From Deltaproteobacteria bacterium (GTDB lineage: Bacteria > Myxococcota_A > UBA9160 > UBA6930), in the NCBI GenBank assembly GCA_029261795.1, contig JAJDAP010000005.1, positions 1-61,911 of the forward strand: a stretch of 61,911 bases of DNA, read 5' to 3'. The notes below the pieces were generated by a model that searched no databases, was not told the origin of the DNA, and was given only the letters and a program-made list of their open reading frames with translations. The first letter of the stretch is position 1. Every line of letters starts with the position of its first letter. This document shows, piece by piece, positions 47,084 to 56,461 of the stretch. A program made the position numbers and the translations under genes.

Positions 47084-48411
47084 CAGAACTCCGATCTGCT
47101 TCGCGCGACGAAGGCGTCGACGATCTCGCCGAGCCCCGGCTCGCTGGCCTCGGCATAGCGATAACGCGCGCGGACCACCGGGAGTTCGAGATCGAGGAGC
47201 TGACCGAGGTCGATCGGGGTCCCGGCCACGATCAGATCAGCGTCACAACGATTCAGCGTGTCTTGAAGGGCCGCGCACTGCTCGGCGCTGTAGCCCATCG
47301 CTGGGAGGACGTTTCGCAGGTGGGGGTAGCGCTCGCGCATCCGAAGCAGTGAACCAGCGGCGCCGGGCCAGGGGTCGACGATCTCTGCAGCGCCCCCTTG
47401 AACAGCCGCCACGTATCCTGCGCCATAGGCCATCCCGCCGTGGGTCAGCGTTGGCCCATCATCCACCACGACGACCCGTCGACCCCGCGCCGAATCCGGG
47501 GAATCGAGTTGGACCGGAGATGCCGCGCGAACCACCGGAGCCCCTGGCACCAGCGCCCGGAGATCCGCTTCGAGTTCGGCAACAGCGTCCGCAGTCGCCA
47601 TATCCGTCTTCGCAACCACGAAGACATCGGCCATGCGGGCCACCACCTCACCCGGGTGATGAGTGCGCACGTGGCCGGGCCGAAGCGCGTCCGCGAGTAC
47701 CACGTGAAGATCGGGCCTGACGAAGGGAAGATCATTGTTCCCGCCGTCCCACACGATGAAGTCGGCCTCGGCTTCCGCGGCCTGGAGGATCTCGGCGTAG
47801 TCGATGCCGGCGTGAATGGGAATCCCCAGCGCCACCCACGGCTCGTACTCCTCGCGCTCCTCGATCGTGCAAGCGGCAGCGACCAGGTCCGCCTCCACAG
47901 AAAATCGCTGAGCGCGCTGACGAACCAGATCGCCGTACGGCATCGGGTGTCGAATCGCGACGACACGATGGCCCTGGGATCGCAGTCGCGCCGCCAGGAA
48001 GCGCGCCGTCTGACTCTTGCCGCAGCCGGTTCGTACGGCAGAGACGGCGATCACGGGGCGTCGGGAGGCGAGCATGGTCGCCGTCGGCCCGGGCAGACGT
48101 ACGTCCGCCCCAGCAGCCATGGCGCGTGAGGCCAGGTGCATCACATCTGCGTGGAGAACGTCGCTGTAGGCAAACACCACCTCGTCGACGGACTCGCTGG
48201 CGCAGATTTCCGCGAGCTCGCTCTCCGGCCGAATCGGGATGCCGTCGGGGTAAGCCGGGCCCGCCAGTGCGGGCGGATAGATCCGATCCTCGATCCCCGG
48301 GATCTGGGCCGCCGTGAAGGCGACCACACGCGCGTCGCCTGCTTCGCGGTACAGCACGTTGAAGTCATGGAAGTCGCGACCTGCGGCGCCGACGATGACG
48401 ATCTTGCCCAT
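47083..48411 (-). CDS. Cyclic 2,3-diphosphoglycerate synthetase-like GTPase
   Basis: 442 residues. N-terminal Rossmann part KIVIVGAAGRDFHDFNVLYR, middle P-loop ISAVRTGCGKSQTARFLAARL-like segment (AVRTGCGKSQTA), then DFIVWDGGNNDLPF and VARMADVFVVAKTD. This is the family annotated from archaeal cDPG synthetase; in bacteria the product is unproven. ATG at 48411. Coupled to carbamate kinase, which could provide ATP. Behind a good sigma-54 promoter. Confidence 0.78.
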   Translation of the reverse strand: MGKIVIVGAAGRDFHDFNVLYREAGDARVVAFTAAQIPGIEDRIYPPALAGPAYPDGIPIRPESELAEICASESVDEVVFAYSDVLHADVMHLASRAMAAGADVRLPGPTATMLASRRPVIAVSAVRTGCGKSQTARFLAARLRSQGHRVVAIRHPMPYGDLVRQRAQRFSVEADLVAAACTIEEREEYEPWVALGIPIHAGIDYAEILQAAEAEADFIVWDGGNNDLPFVRPDLHVVLADALRPGHVRTHHPGEVVARMADVFVVAKTDMATADAVAELEADLRALVPGAPVVRAASPVQLDSPDSARGRRVVVVDDGPTLTHGGMAYGAGYVAAVQGGAAEIVDPWPGAAGSLLRMRERYPHLRNVLPAMGYSAEQCAALQDTLNRCDADLIVAGTPIDLGQLLDLELPVVRARYRYAEASEPGLGEIVDAFVARSRSEF

Positions 48412-48461
48412 GAAATCCCCTCGGATGGCAGCTCCCGTGGAGTGCGCTTGGGGTTCGATGA

Positions 48462-48477
48462 AGCAGCATCCATGCCA
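48462..48477 (-). promoter_or_regulatory. Sigma-54 promoter for the cDPGS-like/arcC operon
   Basis: Minus strand TGGCATGGATGCTGCT: TGGCATG and CTGCT, GG-N10-GC. Transcript start near 48451; leader about 40 nt. Confidence 0.7.
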
Positions 48478-48495
48478 AGGCGGCCCCTGCGCAAC

Positions 48496-48511
48496 CGGCA
48501 CCGGGCTTGCG
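48496..48511 (+). promoter_or_regulatory. Possible sigma-54 promoter for exchanger 48523
   Basis: CGGCACCGGGCTTGCG: GGCAC and TTGC with GG-N10-GC. Predicted transcript start (about 48522) is at the ATG, so the message would be leaderless or the gene starts later (ATG 48532). Lies 18 bp from the divergent minus-strand site. Confidence 0.4.
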
Positions 48512-48522
48512 ATCATGAACCC

Positions 48523-49461
48523 ATGTTGGAGATGGCCCTGTTAGCGCTCGGGTTGTTCGGCCTCTGGGCGGGCACGGAGCTGGTGATCCCGGCCACGATC
48601 ACGCTGGGGCGGCGGCGCGGCATCTCGTCGACGGTGCTCGGGCTCACCGTGCTCGCAATCGGCACGGACCTTCCAGAGCTACTGGTCGCCGTCGACGGTG
48701 GCCTCCAACAACTACGGGGCATCGACGCGTCCGGGGTCGTCGTGGGCAATGCCATCGGAAGTGCGCTGACCCAGTGCACGCTGGTCCTCGGCATCGCAGC
48801 CTGGGCGCGCGCGAAGGCGTTCTCGCCGCAGCTGGCCGTCCGCGATGCGATCGCGCTCAGCCTGGCACTCGCCCTGATCGCGGTGTTGGGCCTCGACGCT
48901 CGCTTCGATCCCGCGGAAGGCCTCGTGCTCCTGATCGCCTACGCCGGCTACCTGACGATCGTGATCCGGGGCCGAGCCGCTGAAACCGTTGTCCGGGAAC
49001 GCCCCCAGGGCCGCGAAACCCGCACGTACCTTGCCATCGGCGGGGGCTTCCTGCTGATCCTGTTCTCCGCCGAAGTCGTGGTGGCGAATGGCCTGGCCCT
49101 TGCTGCGGCTTGGGGTGTCGACCAGGGCTTGGTCGGCGTCCTGCTCGTTGGGGCAGGCACGAGCCTGCCGGAGCTGGTGCTCTCATTCGGCGCAGCAACG
49201 AGGGGCCAGACGACGCTGTCCGTTGCGAATCTCGTCGGCAGCAACGTCTTCGACCTGCTCGTCCCGATCGGCGCAAGTGCGATGATCCATCCGATCGAGG
49301 TAGCTGGCCACACCCTTGTGGTTGATCTGGTAGCGACCGCCGCGGCTCACCTCCTGGCCTTCCAGCTGCTCCGCTCGCACTGGCCAGGGAGACGGATCGC
49401 CGCGGCACTCGTCGGCCTCTACCTCGCCTTCGCGCTGACCCGTATCGCCATGAGTACTTGA
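48523..49461 (+). CDS. Sodium/calcium exchanger family protein (YrbG-like)
   Basis: 312 residues, about ten helices in two repeats with the family signatures GTDLPELLVAVDGG (first) and GAGTSLPELVLSFGAATRG (second), each followed by GNAIGSAL or GSNVFDLLV. This is the YrbG subgroup of CaCA exchangers, better preserved than the exchanger at 8133. ATG at 48523; ATG 48532 is possible. Divergent from the cDPGS-like operon. Confidence 0.9.
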   Translation: MLEMALLALGLFGLWAGTELVIPATITLGRRRGISSTVLGLTVLAIGTDLPELLVAVDGGLQQLRGIDASGVVVGNAIGSALTQCTLVLGIAAWARAKAFSPQLAVRDAIALSLALALIAVLGLDARFDPAEGLVLLIAYAGYLTIVIRGRAAETVVRERPQGRETRTYLAIGGGFLLILFSAEVVVANGLALAAAWGVDQGLVGVLLVGAGTSLPELVLSFGAATRGQTTLSVANLVGSNVFDLLVPIGASAMIHPIEVAGHTLVVDLVATAAAHLLAFQLLRSHWPGRRIAAALVGLYLAFALTRIAMST

Positions 49462-49531
49462 GCCAGCGCTTGGAGCAGTGGTTTCACGCCCCGAGTTGGG
49501 ACTTCTTGACCCGATGGTTTGATGATTCAGT

Positions 49532-49942
49532 TCACTCGCGGGGTGCCCGCTGAAGCGAGCGAAGATAGTCCGTCAGCGAGCGAACATGGAGCATCGCCAC
49601 GTAGCTCCCGTGTCGTTCGCCTTCGAGTTCCCGCTCGAAGAGTTCACCCCAGACGGGCATCTCCCGAGTGCCGTGCTCGACGACCTCGCGACGCCCATCG
49701 ATGATCTGCATGATCCCCGCCTCGTCGAAGCGGCCGCCATTCCGTTCGGAGAGCGCTGTGAGATCCGCCGGCGATCGGCTGAGCGAAGCCGCGACCGGGC
49801 CATCGCCCCCGCCGCCCAGCCCGTGACAGGAGGCGCAGTGCCGAAGGTAGAGAATCTCACCCGTCGGCGGCGTCTCCGCCGGCTCGGAACAGCCCGACAT
49901 CAAGAACATGGCGACACAGCAGAAAGTCGTCCAACGAGACAC
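49532..49942 (-). CDS. Small lipoprotein cytochrome c
   Basis: 136 residues. Signal peptide with lipobox LMSGC (Cys18), then one cytochrome c domain: [22 protein letters not shown] with CASCH heme motif and TREMPVWG as Met-ligand region. The domain is closely related to the C-terminal part of the protein at 39022. GTG at 49942. 55 bp after the permease stop, same direction. Confidence 0.87.
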   Translation of the reverse strand: MSRWTTFCCVAMFLMSGCSEPAETPPTGEILYLRHCASCHGLGGGGDGPVAASLSRSPADLTALSERNGGRFDEAGIMQIIDGRREVVEHGTREMPVWGELFERELEGERHGSYVAMLHVRSLTDYLRSLQRAPRE

Positions 49943-49997
49943 GATTCGATCGCTCCTGGATCCACGCGAGATTCCGCGCTGCCCTCAGTCTACCGGG

Positions 49998-51242
49998 CTA
50001 GGTCATTCGTTGAATCAACTCGATCACCAGCAGCCCGAGCGATGCGATCATCCCGAGCAGCGGGATTGCGCGGTGGATGCTGAGAACGCCCGTCGCAGCC
50101 GGCCTGCGCTTCAGCCGCCAGAGTGCAGCGTTGACCAGCGCGAAGATGAGGAGCGTGATCACCGAGGTGGCCCTCGCGAGCGGGCCGAGCGGGAAGACCA
50201 GCGCGAGGCTCGCCACCAGGACGCCGACCAGGACACTGCTCACGACCGGCGTCTGCGTTCGGGCGTAGAGCCGCGAGAAGACCGCGGGCAGCCAGCCCTG
50301 GGCGCCCAACCCATACAACACCCGTGAGGCCATGATGATCTGGATCAGCGCCCCATTGACCATCGCGACGATGCTGACCCATGCGATCAATACGCCATCG
50401 CCTCCGGTGGCCTGCTCCCAGACAGCGACGAGCGGGGCATCGCTGCCGGCCAGCTCGGCCGGAGCGACGGCGCCGATCGAGACGGTTGCCATCAGCACGT
50501 AGAGCACCAACGTCAGGCCAAGGGTCCACGCGATCGCGCGCGGGAGCGTTCGCCGTACGTCCTTCACTTCCTCTGCCACGTTCACCATGTCTTCGAAACC
50601 GAGGAATGCGTAGAACGCGAGCAGGGCGCCGCCGAAGACACCGCCCCAGGATGAGGGCATTTCGACGAGCCAGCTGGCCCCGGCCGGAATCGAATCGCGT
50701 GCCACCCACGCAACGATCAGCAGACCGGCGACCTCGATGATTGTGATGATGCCGGCCAACCGTACGGACTCTCCGATTCCCCAGATCGCGATCGCGACCA
50801 GCAGGAGCACGAGCCCGATCACGGCTGCGGCGTGGCCAACCGGCGCGACCTCGCCGAGATATCCCACGAAGGCGTTGGCGATCGTGGCGGAGGAGACGCT
50901 CCCCGCGAGCACGACCAGCAGACCCACGGCGAGCGGCGCCCCGGGCCATCCCAAACCCTCGCGGACATACACGGCTTCGCCCGCGCTCTTGGGAAAACGC
51001 GCCGACAGCTCCGCGAAGGTCAGAGCCGACAGACCGGCGATGGCACCCGCGACCAGGAACGACAACGGCGCGTGGGCACCGGCGGCTCCGGCAATCTCGC
51101 CCATCAGGGCGTAGATGCCGGCGCCGACCGTGGTGCCGAGGCCGTAGAGAACCAGGATCGGCAGCGACAGACTGCGCCGCAGGGACGTGCCCGGCCTAGC
51201 GTCGTCGTCTCTCCCTCGAGATTCCCCGGGACCGTCAGGCAT
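49998..51242 (-). CDS. APC-family amino acid permease
   Basis: 414 residues, 12 helices. Opening SLPILVLYGLGTTVGAGIYALMG is the typical APC first helix (GxG(I/A)xxG), followed by LSALTFAELSARFPKSAGEAVYV and later AFLGFEDMVNVAEEVKDVRRTLPRAI. Probably a cationic or neutral amino acid carrier; specificity unknown. ATG at 51242 was chosen; TTG 51266 also possible. Directly downstream of tRNA-Pro on the same strand. Confidence 0.9.
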   Translation of the reverse strand: MPDGPGESRGRDDDARPGTSLRRSLSLPILVLYGLGTTVGAGIYALMGEIAGAAGAHAPLSFLVAGAIAGLSALTFAELSARFPKSAGEAVYVREGLGWPGAPLAVGLLVVLAGSVSSATIANAFVGYLGEVAPVGHAAAVIGLVLLLVAIAIWGIGESVRLAGIITIIEVAGLLIVAWVARDSIPAGASWLVEMPSSWGGVFGGALLAFYAFLGFEDMVNVAEEVKDVRRTLPRAIAWTLGLTLVLYVLMATVSIGAVAPAELAGSDAPLVAVWEQATGGDGVLIAWVSIVAMVNGALIQIIMASRVLYGLGAQGWLPAVFSRLYARTQTPVVSSVLVGVLVASLALVFPLGPLARATSVITLLIFALVNAALWRLKRRPAATGVLSIHRAIPLLGMIASLGLLVIELIQRMT

Positions 51243-51284
51243 CCCTGCCCCGCATGCGGCGTTCAACGAGACGCACCGCGAATC

Positions 51285-51359
51285 TGGTCGGGGTGGAGGG
51301 ATTCGAACCCCCGACGCTGAACCCCCAAAGTTCAGGCTCTACCACTGAGCTACACCCCG
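51285..51359 (-). tRNA. tRNA-Pro (anticodon TGG)
   Basis: Cloverleaf folds on the minus strand: acceptor CGGGGTG/CACCCCG, D-stem GCTC/GAGC, anticodon stem TGAAC/GTTCA with loop TTTGGGG (anticodon TGG), T-arm with TTCGAAT, and encoded CCA at 51287-51285. Confidence 0.95.
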
Positions 51360-51417
51360 AGCATCGCGAGTCTACCGCTTCGAGCCGCTTCGCGGAGCGA
51401 CCGCATGAAGGCTCTGG

Positions 51418-52095
51418 CTAGACCAACTGGATCAAGTTGAAGACCTTTTCTTCCAGCCAGATCACGAGTTCGCGCAGCGCTTCCTGGTTGATCTCGTGCT
51501 CCATCTCGAACTCGCCGTAGTGGACGTTGACGCCACGGGCGAGCAGACGCTGGCGCGAGTCCTGGGCGTTCTCGACCGGGATCATCGGATCCTTGGTGCC
51601 GTGGATGACCAGCGCCGGGAAATTCTGGAGGCTTTCCTGGGTCGGGATCGCGGCATCCACGTGCTCGGGCATCCAGGTCGACAGCGCCACGAGCCCGGCA
51701 AAGCGCTCCGGGTCGCCGAGCACCAGGTCGTAGGCCATCACGCCGCCCTGGCTGAAGCCGACCACGACGATCTTGCGGCGATCGATGGGGTAGCGCTCAC
51801 AGGCTTCGTCTAGGAAGGCCTTGACCTGGCTGCGGGCGCGGTCGAAGGCCGTCTGGTCGATCTCGCGATCCGGCGCGATCGGCCACCAGCCGTAGCCGAG
51901 CATGCCAGGCGCCTGGTCCGGGGCGATTTCGAAGGCGACAGGGCCCTGGGGACAAAGCACGAGCGCCTGGCCGCCGTGGACGATCGGCGCCAGCCCGAGC
52001 AGGTCGTGGCCCGAGGCGCCCCAACCGTGGAGCATCAGGACGGTCGGATGCGGGCCGTCGCCAGGAGGAACGTGAGCGGCATAGAGCAGATCCAT
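51418..52095 (-). CDS. Serine esterase / carboxylesterase (alpha/beta hydrolase)
   Basis: 225 residues. [19 protein letters not shown] has the oxyanion hole, [15 protein letters not shown] the nucleophile Ser, [13 protein letters not shown] the Asp and [11 protein letters not shown] the His. This is the phospholipase/carboxylesterase (YpfH/EstB-like) family. ATG at 52095; divergent from leuC across 142 bp. Cytoplasmic, substrate unknown. Confidence 0.9.
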   Translation of the reverse strand: MDLLYAAHVPPGDGPHPTVLMLHGWGASGHDLLGLAPIVHGGQALVLCPQGPVAFEIAPDQAPGMLGYGWWPIAPDREIDQTAFDRARSQVKAFLDEACERYPIDRRKIVVVGFSQGGVMAYDLVLGDPERFAGLVALSTWMPEHVDAAIPTQESLQNFPALVIHGTKDPMIPVENAQDSRQRLLARGVNVHYGEFEMEHEINQEALRELVIWLEEKVFNLIQLV

Positions 52096-52237
52096 GGGAC
52101 TCCTGGGCGGCCGCGCGGCGAAGGCCGTAAAACCGGAAGAATGGGCGCAGCGGGCGCCGGCGGAGGACTCTACCGATCGCGCCGAAACCCTGCCCGCCGC
52201 TCGGCGGCATCCACCGGAACTGCTAAATCCCCCCATC

Positions 52238-53644
52238 ATGACCACTCCCCTGAGTCTGTTCGACAAGGTCTGGAACGCCCACGCAGTCCGCGAACTGCCG
52301 GACGGGCAGACCCAGCTGTTCATCGGCCTCCATCTGATCCACGAGGTCACCAGCCCGCAGGCCTTCGCGATGCTGCACGAGATGGACCTGCGCGTTCGCT
52401 TCCCGGGCCAGACCTTCGCGACCGTGGACCACATCATCCCGACGGATTCCCAGGTGCGACCCCTCGCCGACGAACTCGCCGAGGAGATGATGGTCGCGCT
52501 CGAAAAGAACTGCCGCTCGCATGGCATCGAGTTCTTCGACCCGGCCAGCGGACATCAGGGCGTGGTCCACGTGATCGGTCCCGAGCTGGGCCTCACGCAG
52601 CCCGGCATGACCGTCGCATGCGGCGACAGCCACACCTCGACCCACGGAGCCTTCGGTGCCATCGCCTTCGGCATCGGCACCAGCCAGGTTCGCGACGTGT
52701 TGGCGACCCAGTGCCTCGCCATGGCGAAGCCGAAGCTCCGACGCATCGAAGTCGATCGCGTGCTAGGCGGCGGCGTCTACGCCAAGGACGTGATCCTGCA
52801 CATCATTCGCAAGTTGGGCGTCAAGGGCGGTGTCGGCCATGCCTACGAGTACGCTGGCGCAACGATCGAGGCGATGTCGATGGAAGAACGCCTGACCGTC
52901 TGCAACATGTCGATCGAGGGCGGCGCGCGCGTCGGCTACATCAACCCCGACGAGACGGCCGTTGAATATCTGCGCGGGCGAGAGTTCGCACCGAAGGACG
53001 AAGCCTTCGAGCGGGCCGCGGACTGGTGGCGCAGCATCGCCAGTGACGAGGGCGCCCACTACGACGACGTCGTGAAGATCGACGCCGCCGACATCTCGCC
53101 GACCGTGACCTGGGGCATCAACCCGGGTCAGGCGCTCGGGGTCGTCGAGCCCTTGCCGCATATGACGCAGGTACCCGACGCGGATCGCCCCGGTTTCGCC
53201 GAGGCGATGGAGTTCATGGGCTTCCGCAGTGGCGAGCCGGTCGCGGGAACCAAGATCGACGTGGCGTTCATCGGCTCCTGTACCAACGGCCGCATCTCGG
53301 ACCTGCGCGAGGCCGCCAAGGTGGCGCGGAAGGGGCACGTCGCGCCTGGCGTTCGCACCTACGTCGTGCCCGGCTCCCAGGCGGTGGCGCGACAGGCCGA
53401 AGAGGAGGGGCTCGACGAGATCTTTCGCGCCGCCGGCTTCGATTGGCGCGAACCCGGTTGTTCCATGTGCCTCGCGATGAATCCCGACAAGTTGATCGGG
53501 CGCGAGATGTGCGCGTCTTCGAGCAATCGCAACTTCAAGGGCCGGCAGGGTTCACCCACCGGACGAACCCTGCTGATGTCGCCCGCGATGGTGGCCGCCG
53601 CCGCCATCAAGGGCGCCGTCGCTGATGTCCGGGAGGTCCTCTAG
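52238..53644 (+). CDS. leuC: 3-isopropylmalate dehydratase large subunit
   Basis: 468 residues. Aconitase-superfamily enzyme of leucine synthesis; binds a [4Fe-4S] cluster through Cys in [11 protein letters not shown] and [21 protein letters not shown] and [20 protein letters not shown] are also typical. ATG at 52238 gives the family start [15 protein letters not shown]; the longer open frame upstream is antisense to the esterase start. leuD begins directly after its stop. Confidence 0.96.
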   Translation: MTTPLSLFDKVWNAHAVRELPDGQTQLFIGLHLIHEVTSPQAFAMLHEMDLRVRFPGQTFATVDHIIPTDSQVRPLADELAEEMMVALEKNCRSHGIEFFDPASGHQGVVHVIGPELGLTQPGMTVACGDSHTSTHGAFGAIAFGIGTSQVRDVLATQCLAMAKPKLRRIEVDRVLGGGVYAKDVILHIIRKLGVKGGVGHAYEYAGATIEAMSMEERLTVCNMSIEGGARVGYINPDETAVEYLRGREFAPKDEAFERAADWWRSIASDEGAHYDDVVKIDAADISPTVTWGINPGQALGVVEPLPHMTQVPDADRPGFAEAMEFMGFRSGEPVAGTKIDVAFIGSCTNGRISDLREAAKVARKGHVAPGVRTYVVPGSQAVARQAEEEGLDEIFRAAGFDWREPGCSMCLAMNPDKLIGREMCASSSNRNFKGRQGSPTGRTLLMSPAMVAAAAIKGAVADVREVL

Positions 53645-54244
53645 ATGGCCGCTGTCGTAGAACGCGTCGAAGGCCGTGGCTGTGTGCTGCGCGGCAACGA
53701 CATTGATACCGATCGCATCATTCCGGCGCGCTTCCTGCGTTGCGTCACCTTCGACGGACTCGGCGAGCACGCTTTCGAGGATGACCGCGAGCAAGCCAAG
53801 GGCGACCACGCACTCGACCAGGAGCAGTTCGCCGGAGCGCGCATCCTGATCGTCGGCGAAAACTTCGGTTGTGGATCGTCGCGGGAGCACGCGCCCCAGA
53901 GCTTGATGCGGGCCGGCTTCGGCGCCTTCGTGGGCCAGAGCTTCGCCGAGATCTTCGCGGGAAACTGCACCGCTCTCGGTTTGCCCTGTGTCACCCTCGA
54001 ACCCGGCGACCTGGCGACGCTGATGGACTCGGTGGAACTCGATCCCGAGCAATCGCTGGTGCTGGACCTCACGGCGCGCACGATCTCGTCCCGCGCCGGA
54101 ACCATGGCAGCCGGCGTCCGCGACGGAACCCGCATGGCCCTGCTCGAGGGCACCTGGAACGCGACCGCGGTTCTACTCGAAGCCGGCGACGACATCGAGC
54201 AGACCGGAACGCGACTGCCCTACGTGGCGGGCTTTCCGGGCTAG
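53645..54244 (+). CDS. leuD: 3-isopropylmalate dehydratase small subunit
   Basis: 199 residues, the swivel domain partner of LeuC. NDIDTDRIIPARFLR and GENFGCGSSREHAPQSLM are family hallmarks. ATG at 53645, no gap after leuC. Normal length. Confidence 0.95.
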   Translation: MAAVVERVEGRGCVLRGNDIDTDRIIPARFLRCVTFDGLGEHAFEDDREQAKGDHALDQEQFAGARILIVGENFGCGSSREHAPQSLMRAGFGAFVGQSFAEIFAGNCTALGLPCVTLEPGDLATLMDSVELDPEQSLVLDLTARTISSRAGTMAAGVRDGTRMALLEGTWNATAVLLEAGDDIEQTGTRLPYVAGFPG

Positions 54245-54346
54245 AGCGCATCTGAGAAACCCGGACCGAGCCAGGTGTGCGCGTTTGGTCCGCTCTGGCG
54301 ACCATTTCTCGTGGCGACGGTGGGCAATCGCCATATCATCGGCCGC

Positions 54347-56461
54347 GTGAACGCCATCGCCTTCGTGCAGCCGAAGCTCGCGCTGCGGATTGCATCGCTC
54401 CTGCTGTTGTCGCTGGCCTGGTCGACGCCAGCGCTGGCCCAGGACGCGGAGTCAGAGCCCGCTCCGCCGCTCAGTGTAGAGGAGTTGCGCGAAGCCGCGC
54501 TGCGCGAGCGAGCCGCACTGCCCGAAGATGCAGCCACCCTCCCCGCCTACGACGAGTTGGTCTCACAGCTGCTCGATCGGGAGACCGAGGCCCAGAACGC
54601 GGCCCAACTCGCAACGGAATCGCAGGCACTGGCCGAGCGCTCGGCCCGGCCGGTGGCAGCACGCGTCGGCCAGGATCCGCCCTACACGGTGGCGCTCCAC
54701 GATGAGTTCGAGGATCGCATGGAGCGCGCGCTGCGGGATCTCGAGCAGGCGCGACAGGCGCGGGACGTTGCGCGCGAAGAGGTGGACGCCTCAGTCCAGG
54801 CGCGGGCCGCGTTGCCGGCGCCCCAGGGAGATCCAGCCTTGGCGCTGGCGCGGCGGATCGGCGACCAACGGGTTGCCTTGGGGCGGGACCTCGCCGAGAA
54901 CGCGGCCAACGCCGTCGCGAACGCCGAGCAGCGTGCCCTCGACACCAGGGCCGAGTTCGAGTGGGTCGCCGATCACACCGAGACCGGACCGGATGAACTC
55001 GCGGACGCAGACATTGCGATGGATCAGCAGGAAGCCTCGATGCGTCGGCAGCTCGAGCGCGACGAACTCGCGCTGAAGGAGGCGGAGCAACGCTGGCTCC
55101 GCAACGCCGATGCGGAGCCGGACGTTCGCGCGGCCTTGCGCGCCAAGCTCACCCTTCGCCAGAAGGTGGTGGCGCTTCGCACGTCCGACTTCCAGCGGAT
55201 GTCAGAGGAGCGGGAGGCTCAGCGTCGGCGGCTCGCGGTCTTGGGCCACGAGATCCGGGAGCGAAGCACGCTGGTCGTCTGGCTCGAAGAGGCGCGAGAC
55301 CAGGCGACCCGGCTCGCCCGCGAGAGGCGACTCAACGACGCCGATTTGCAACAACTGGTCCAGGAACGCGCGGAGCTGGCGGAGCGGGCAGGACCGGAGC
55401 CGGCTCGGGCCGTCGCGGACCGCCTGAGAGCGCTCGACCAACGAATCAAGCTCCACCGCGATCACGATCTGGGGCTGGCGAAGGCGGAGCGCGGCGAACT
55501 TCGTCTCGCGACGGCGCTCGAGTACCAGGCGGGAACCGCCAGCTGGCAGGACCGCCTCGACGAACTCGTTGCCAGCGTGGACGCAGGCTGGCGCTACGAG
55601 GTGGCCGAGGTCGGCGACGAACCCATCACGGTCGGCAAGATCGTGCTCGCCATCGCCTTGATCGTCTTCGGCCTGATCGGGGCCCGATTGCTGGCGCGCT
55701 TGTTGGAGAAGCGAATCCTGCCCGGCTTCGGGCTCGACCGGGGTGCCAGCCACGCTTTCGCCGAGCTCGTCTTCTACGCACTGCTCGTGGCCGTGTTCCT
55801 CTCCTCGTTGCGCGTGGTGAGCATTCCACTCACGGCCTTCGCCGTCGTCGGCGGCGCACTCGCGATCGGGGTCGGCTTCGGCAGCCAGAACGTCGTCAAC
55901 AACTTCATCAGCGGCATCATCCTGCTGGCCGAACGGCCGATCAAGATCGGCGACCTGGTCCAGGTCGACGAGACCTACGGCAACGTCGAGCGCATCGGCC
56001 TGCGATCGACGCGCGTTCGCACGGGCCAGAACATCCACGTGATCGTTCCCAACGCGACGTTCCTGGAGACGAATGTGGTCAACTGGACGCTCAGCGACGC
56101 ACGCGTGCGGATCATGGTCGCGGTGGGCGTCGCCTACGGATCTCCGACACGCGAGGTCGAGGCGCGCATCCGCACGGCGATCGCGGGAATCGAAGCGATC
56201 CTGCCGCGGCCCGACCCGATCGTGTTGTTCAAGGAATTCGGAGACAACGCGCTCCACTTCGAGGTCCACTTCTGGGTTCGGATCCGACATCAGATGGAGC
56301 GCTTCAAGATCGAGAGTGATCTGCGCTTCGCCATCGACGATCAATTCAACGAAGCCGGCATCGTGATCGCCTATCCCCAGCGCGACCTGCACGTGGACAC
56401 CCTGAAGCCGCTGGAGGTCCGCATGGTCCCCGAAGCGACGAGCGGAGAAGACGCGCCGTGA
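54347..56461 (+). CDS. MscS-family mechanosensitive channel with large periplasmic coiled-coil
   Basis: 704 residues. Signal peptide to about residue 31 (LLLLSLAWSTPALAQ), then about 380 residues of charged, Arg/Glu/Ala-rich coiled-coil in the periplasm, then three TM helices (about 430-530) and the MscS pore/beta domain: VGGALAIGVGFGSQNVVNNF, AERPIKIGDLVQVDETYGNV and IVPNATFLETNVVNWT. The layout is like MscK or MscM. The start is uncertain: GTG 54347 gives a good signal peptide; GTG 54275 is the longest. Stop overlaps the next GTG. Confidence 0.87.
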   Translation: MNAIAFVQPKLALRIASLLLLSLAWSTPALAQDAESEPAPPLSVEELREAALRERAALPEDAATLPAYDELVSQLLDRETEAQNAAQLATESQALAERSARPVAARVGQDPPYTVALHDEFEDRMERALRDLEQARQARDVAREEVDASVQARAALPAPQGDPALALARRIGDQRVALGRDLAENAANAVANAEQRALDTRAEFEWVADHTETGPDELADADIAMDQQEASMRRQLERDELALKEAEQRWLRNADAEPDVRAALRAKLTLRQKVVALRTSDFQRMSEEREAQRRRLAVLGHEIRERSTLVVWLEEARDQATRLARERRLNDADLQQLVQERAELAERAGPEPARAVADRLRALDQRIKLHRDHDLGLAKAERGELRLATALEYQAGTASWQDRLDELVASVDAGWRYEVAEVGDEPITVGKIVLAIALIVFGLIGARLLARLLEKRILPGFGLDRGASHAFAELVFYALLVAVFLSSLRVVSIPLTAFAVVGGALAIGVGFGSQNVVNNFISGIILLAERPIKIGDLVQVDETYGNVERIGLRSTRVRTGQNIHVIVPNATFLETNVVNWTLSDARVRIMVAVGVAYGSPTREVEARIRTAIAGIEAILPRPDPIVLFKEFGDNALHFEVHFWVRIRHQMERFKIESDLRFAIDDQFNEAGIVIAYPQRDLHVDTLKPLEVRMVPEATSGEDAP

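Noticed and set aside
51285..51320. Open frame ending GWRDSNPRR over the tRNA region
   Set aside because: Common artefact of reading the T-arm of a tRNA; the tRNA-Pro explains it.
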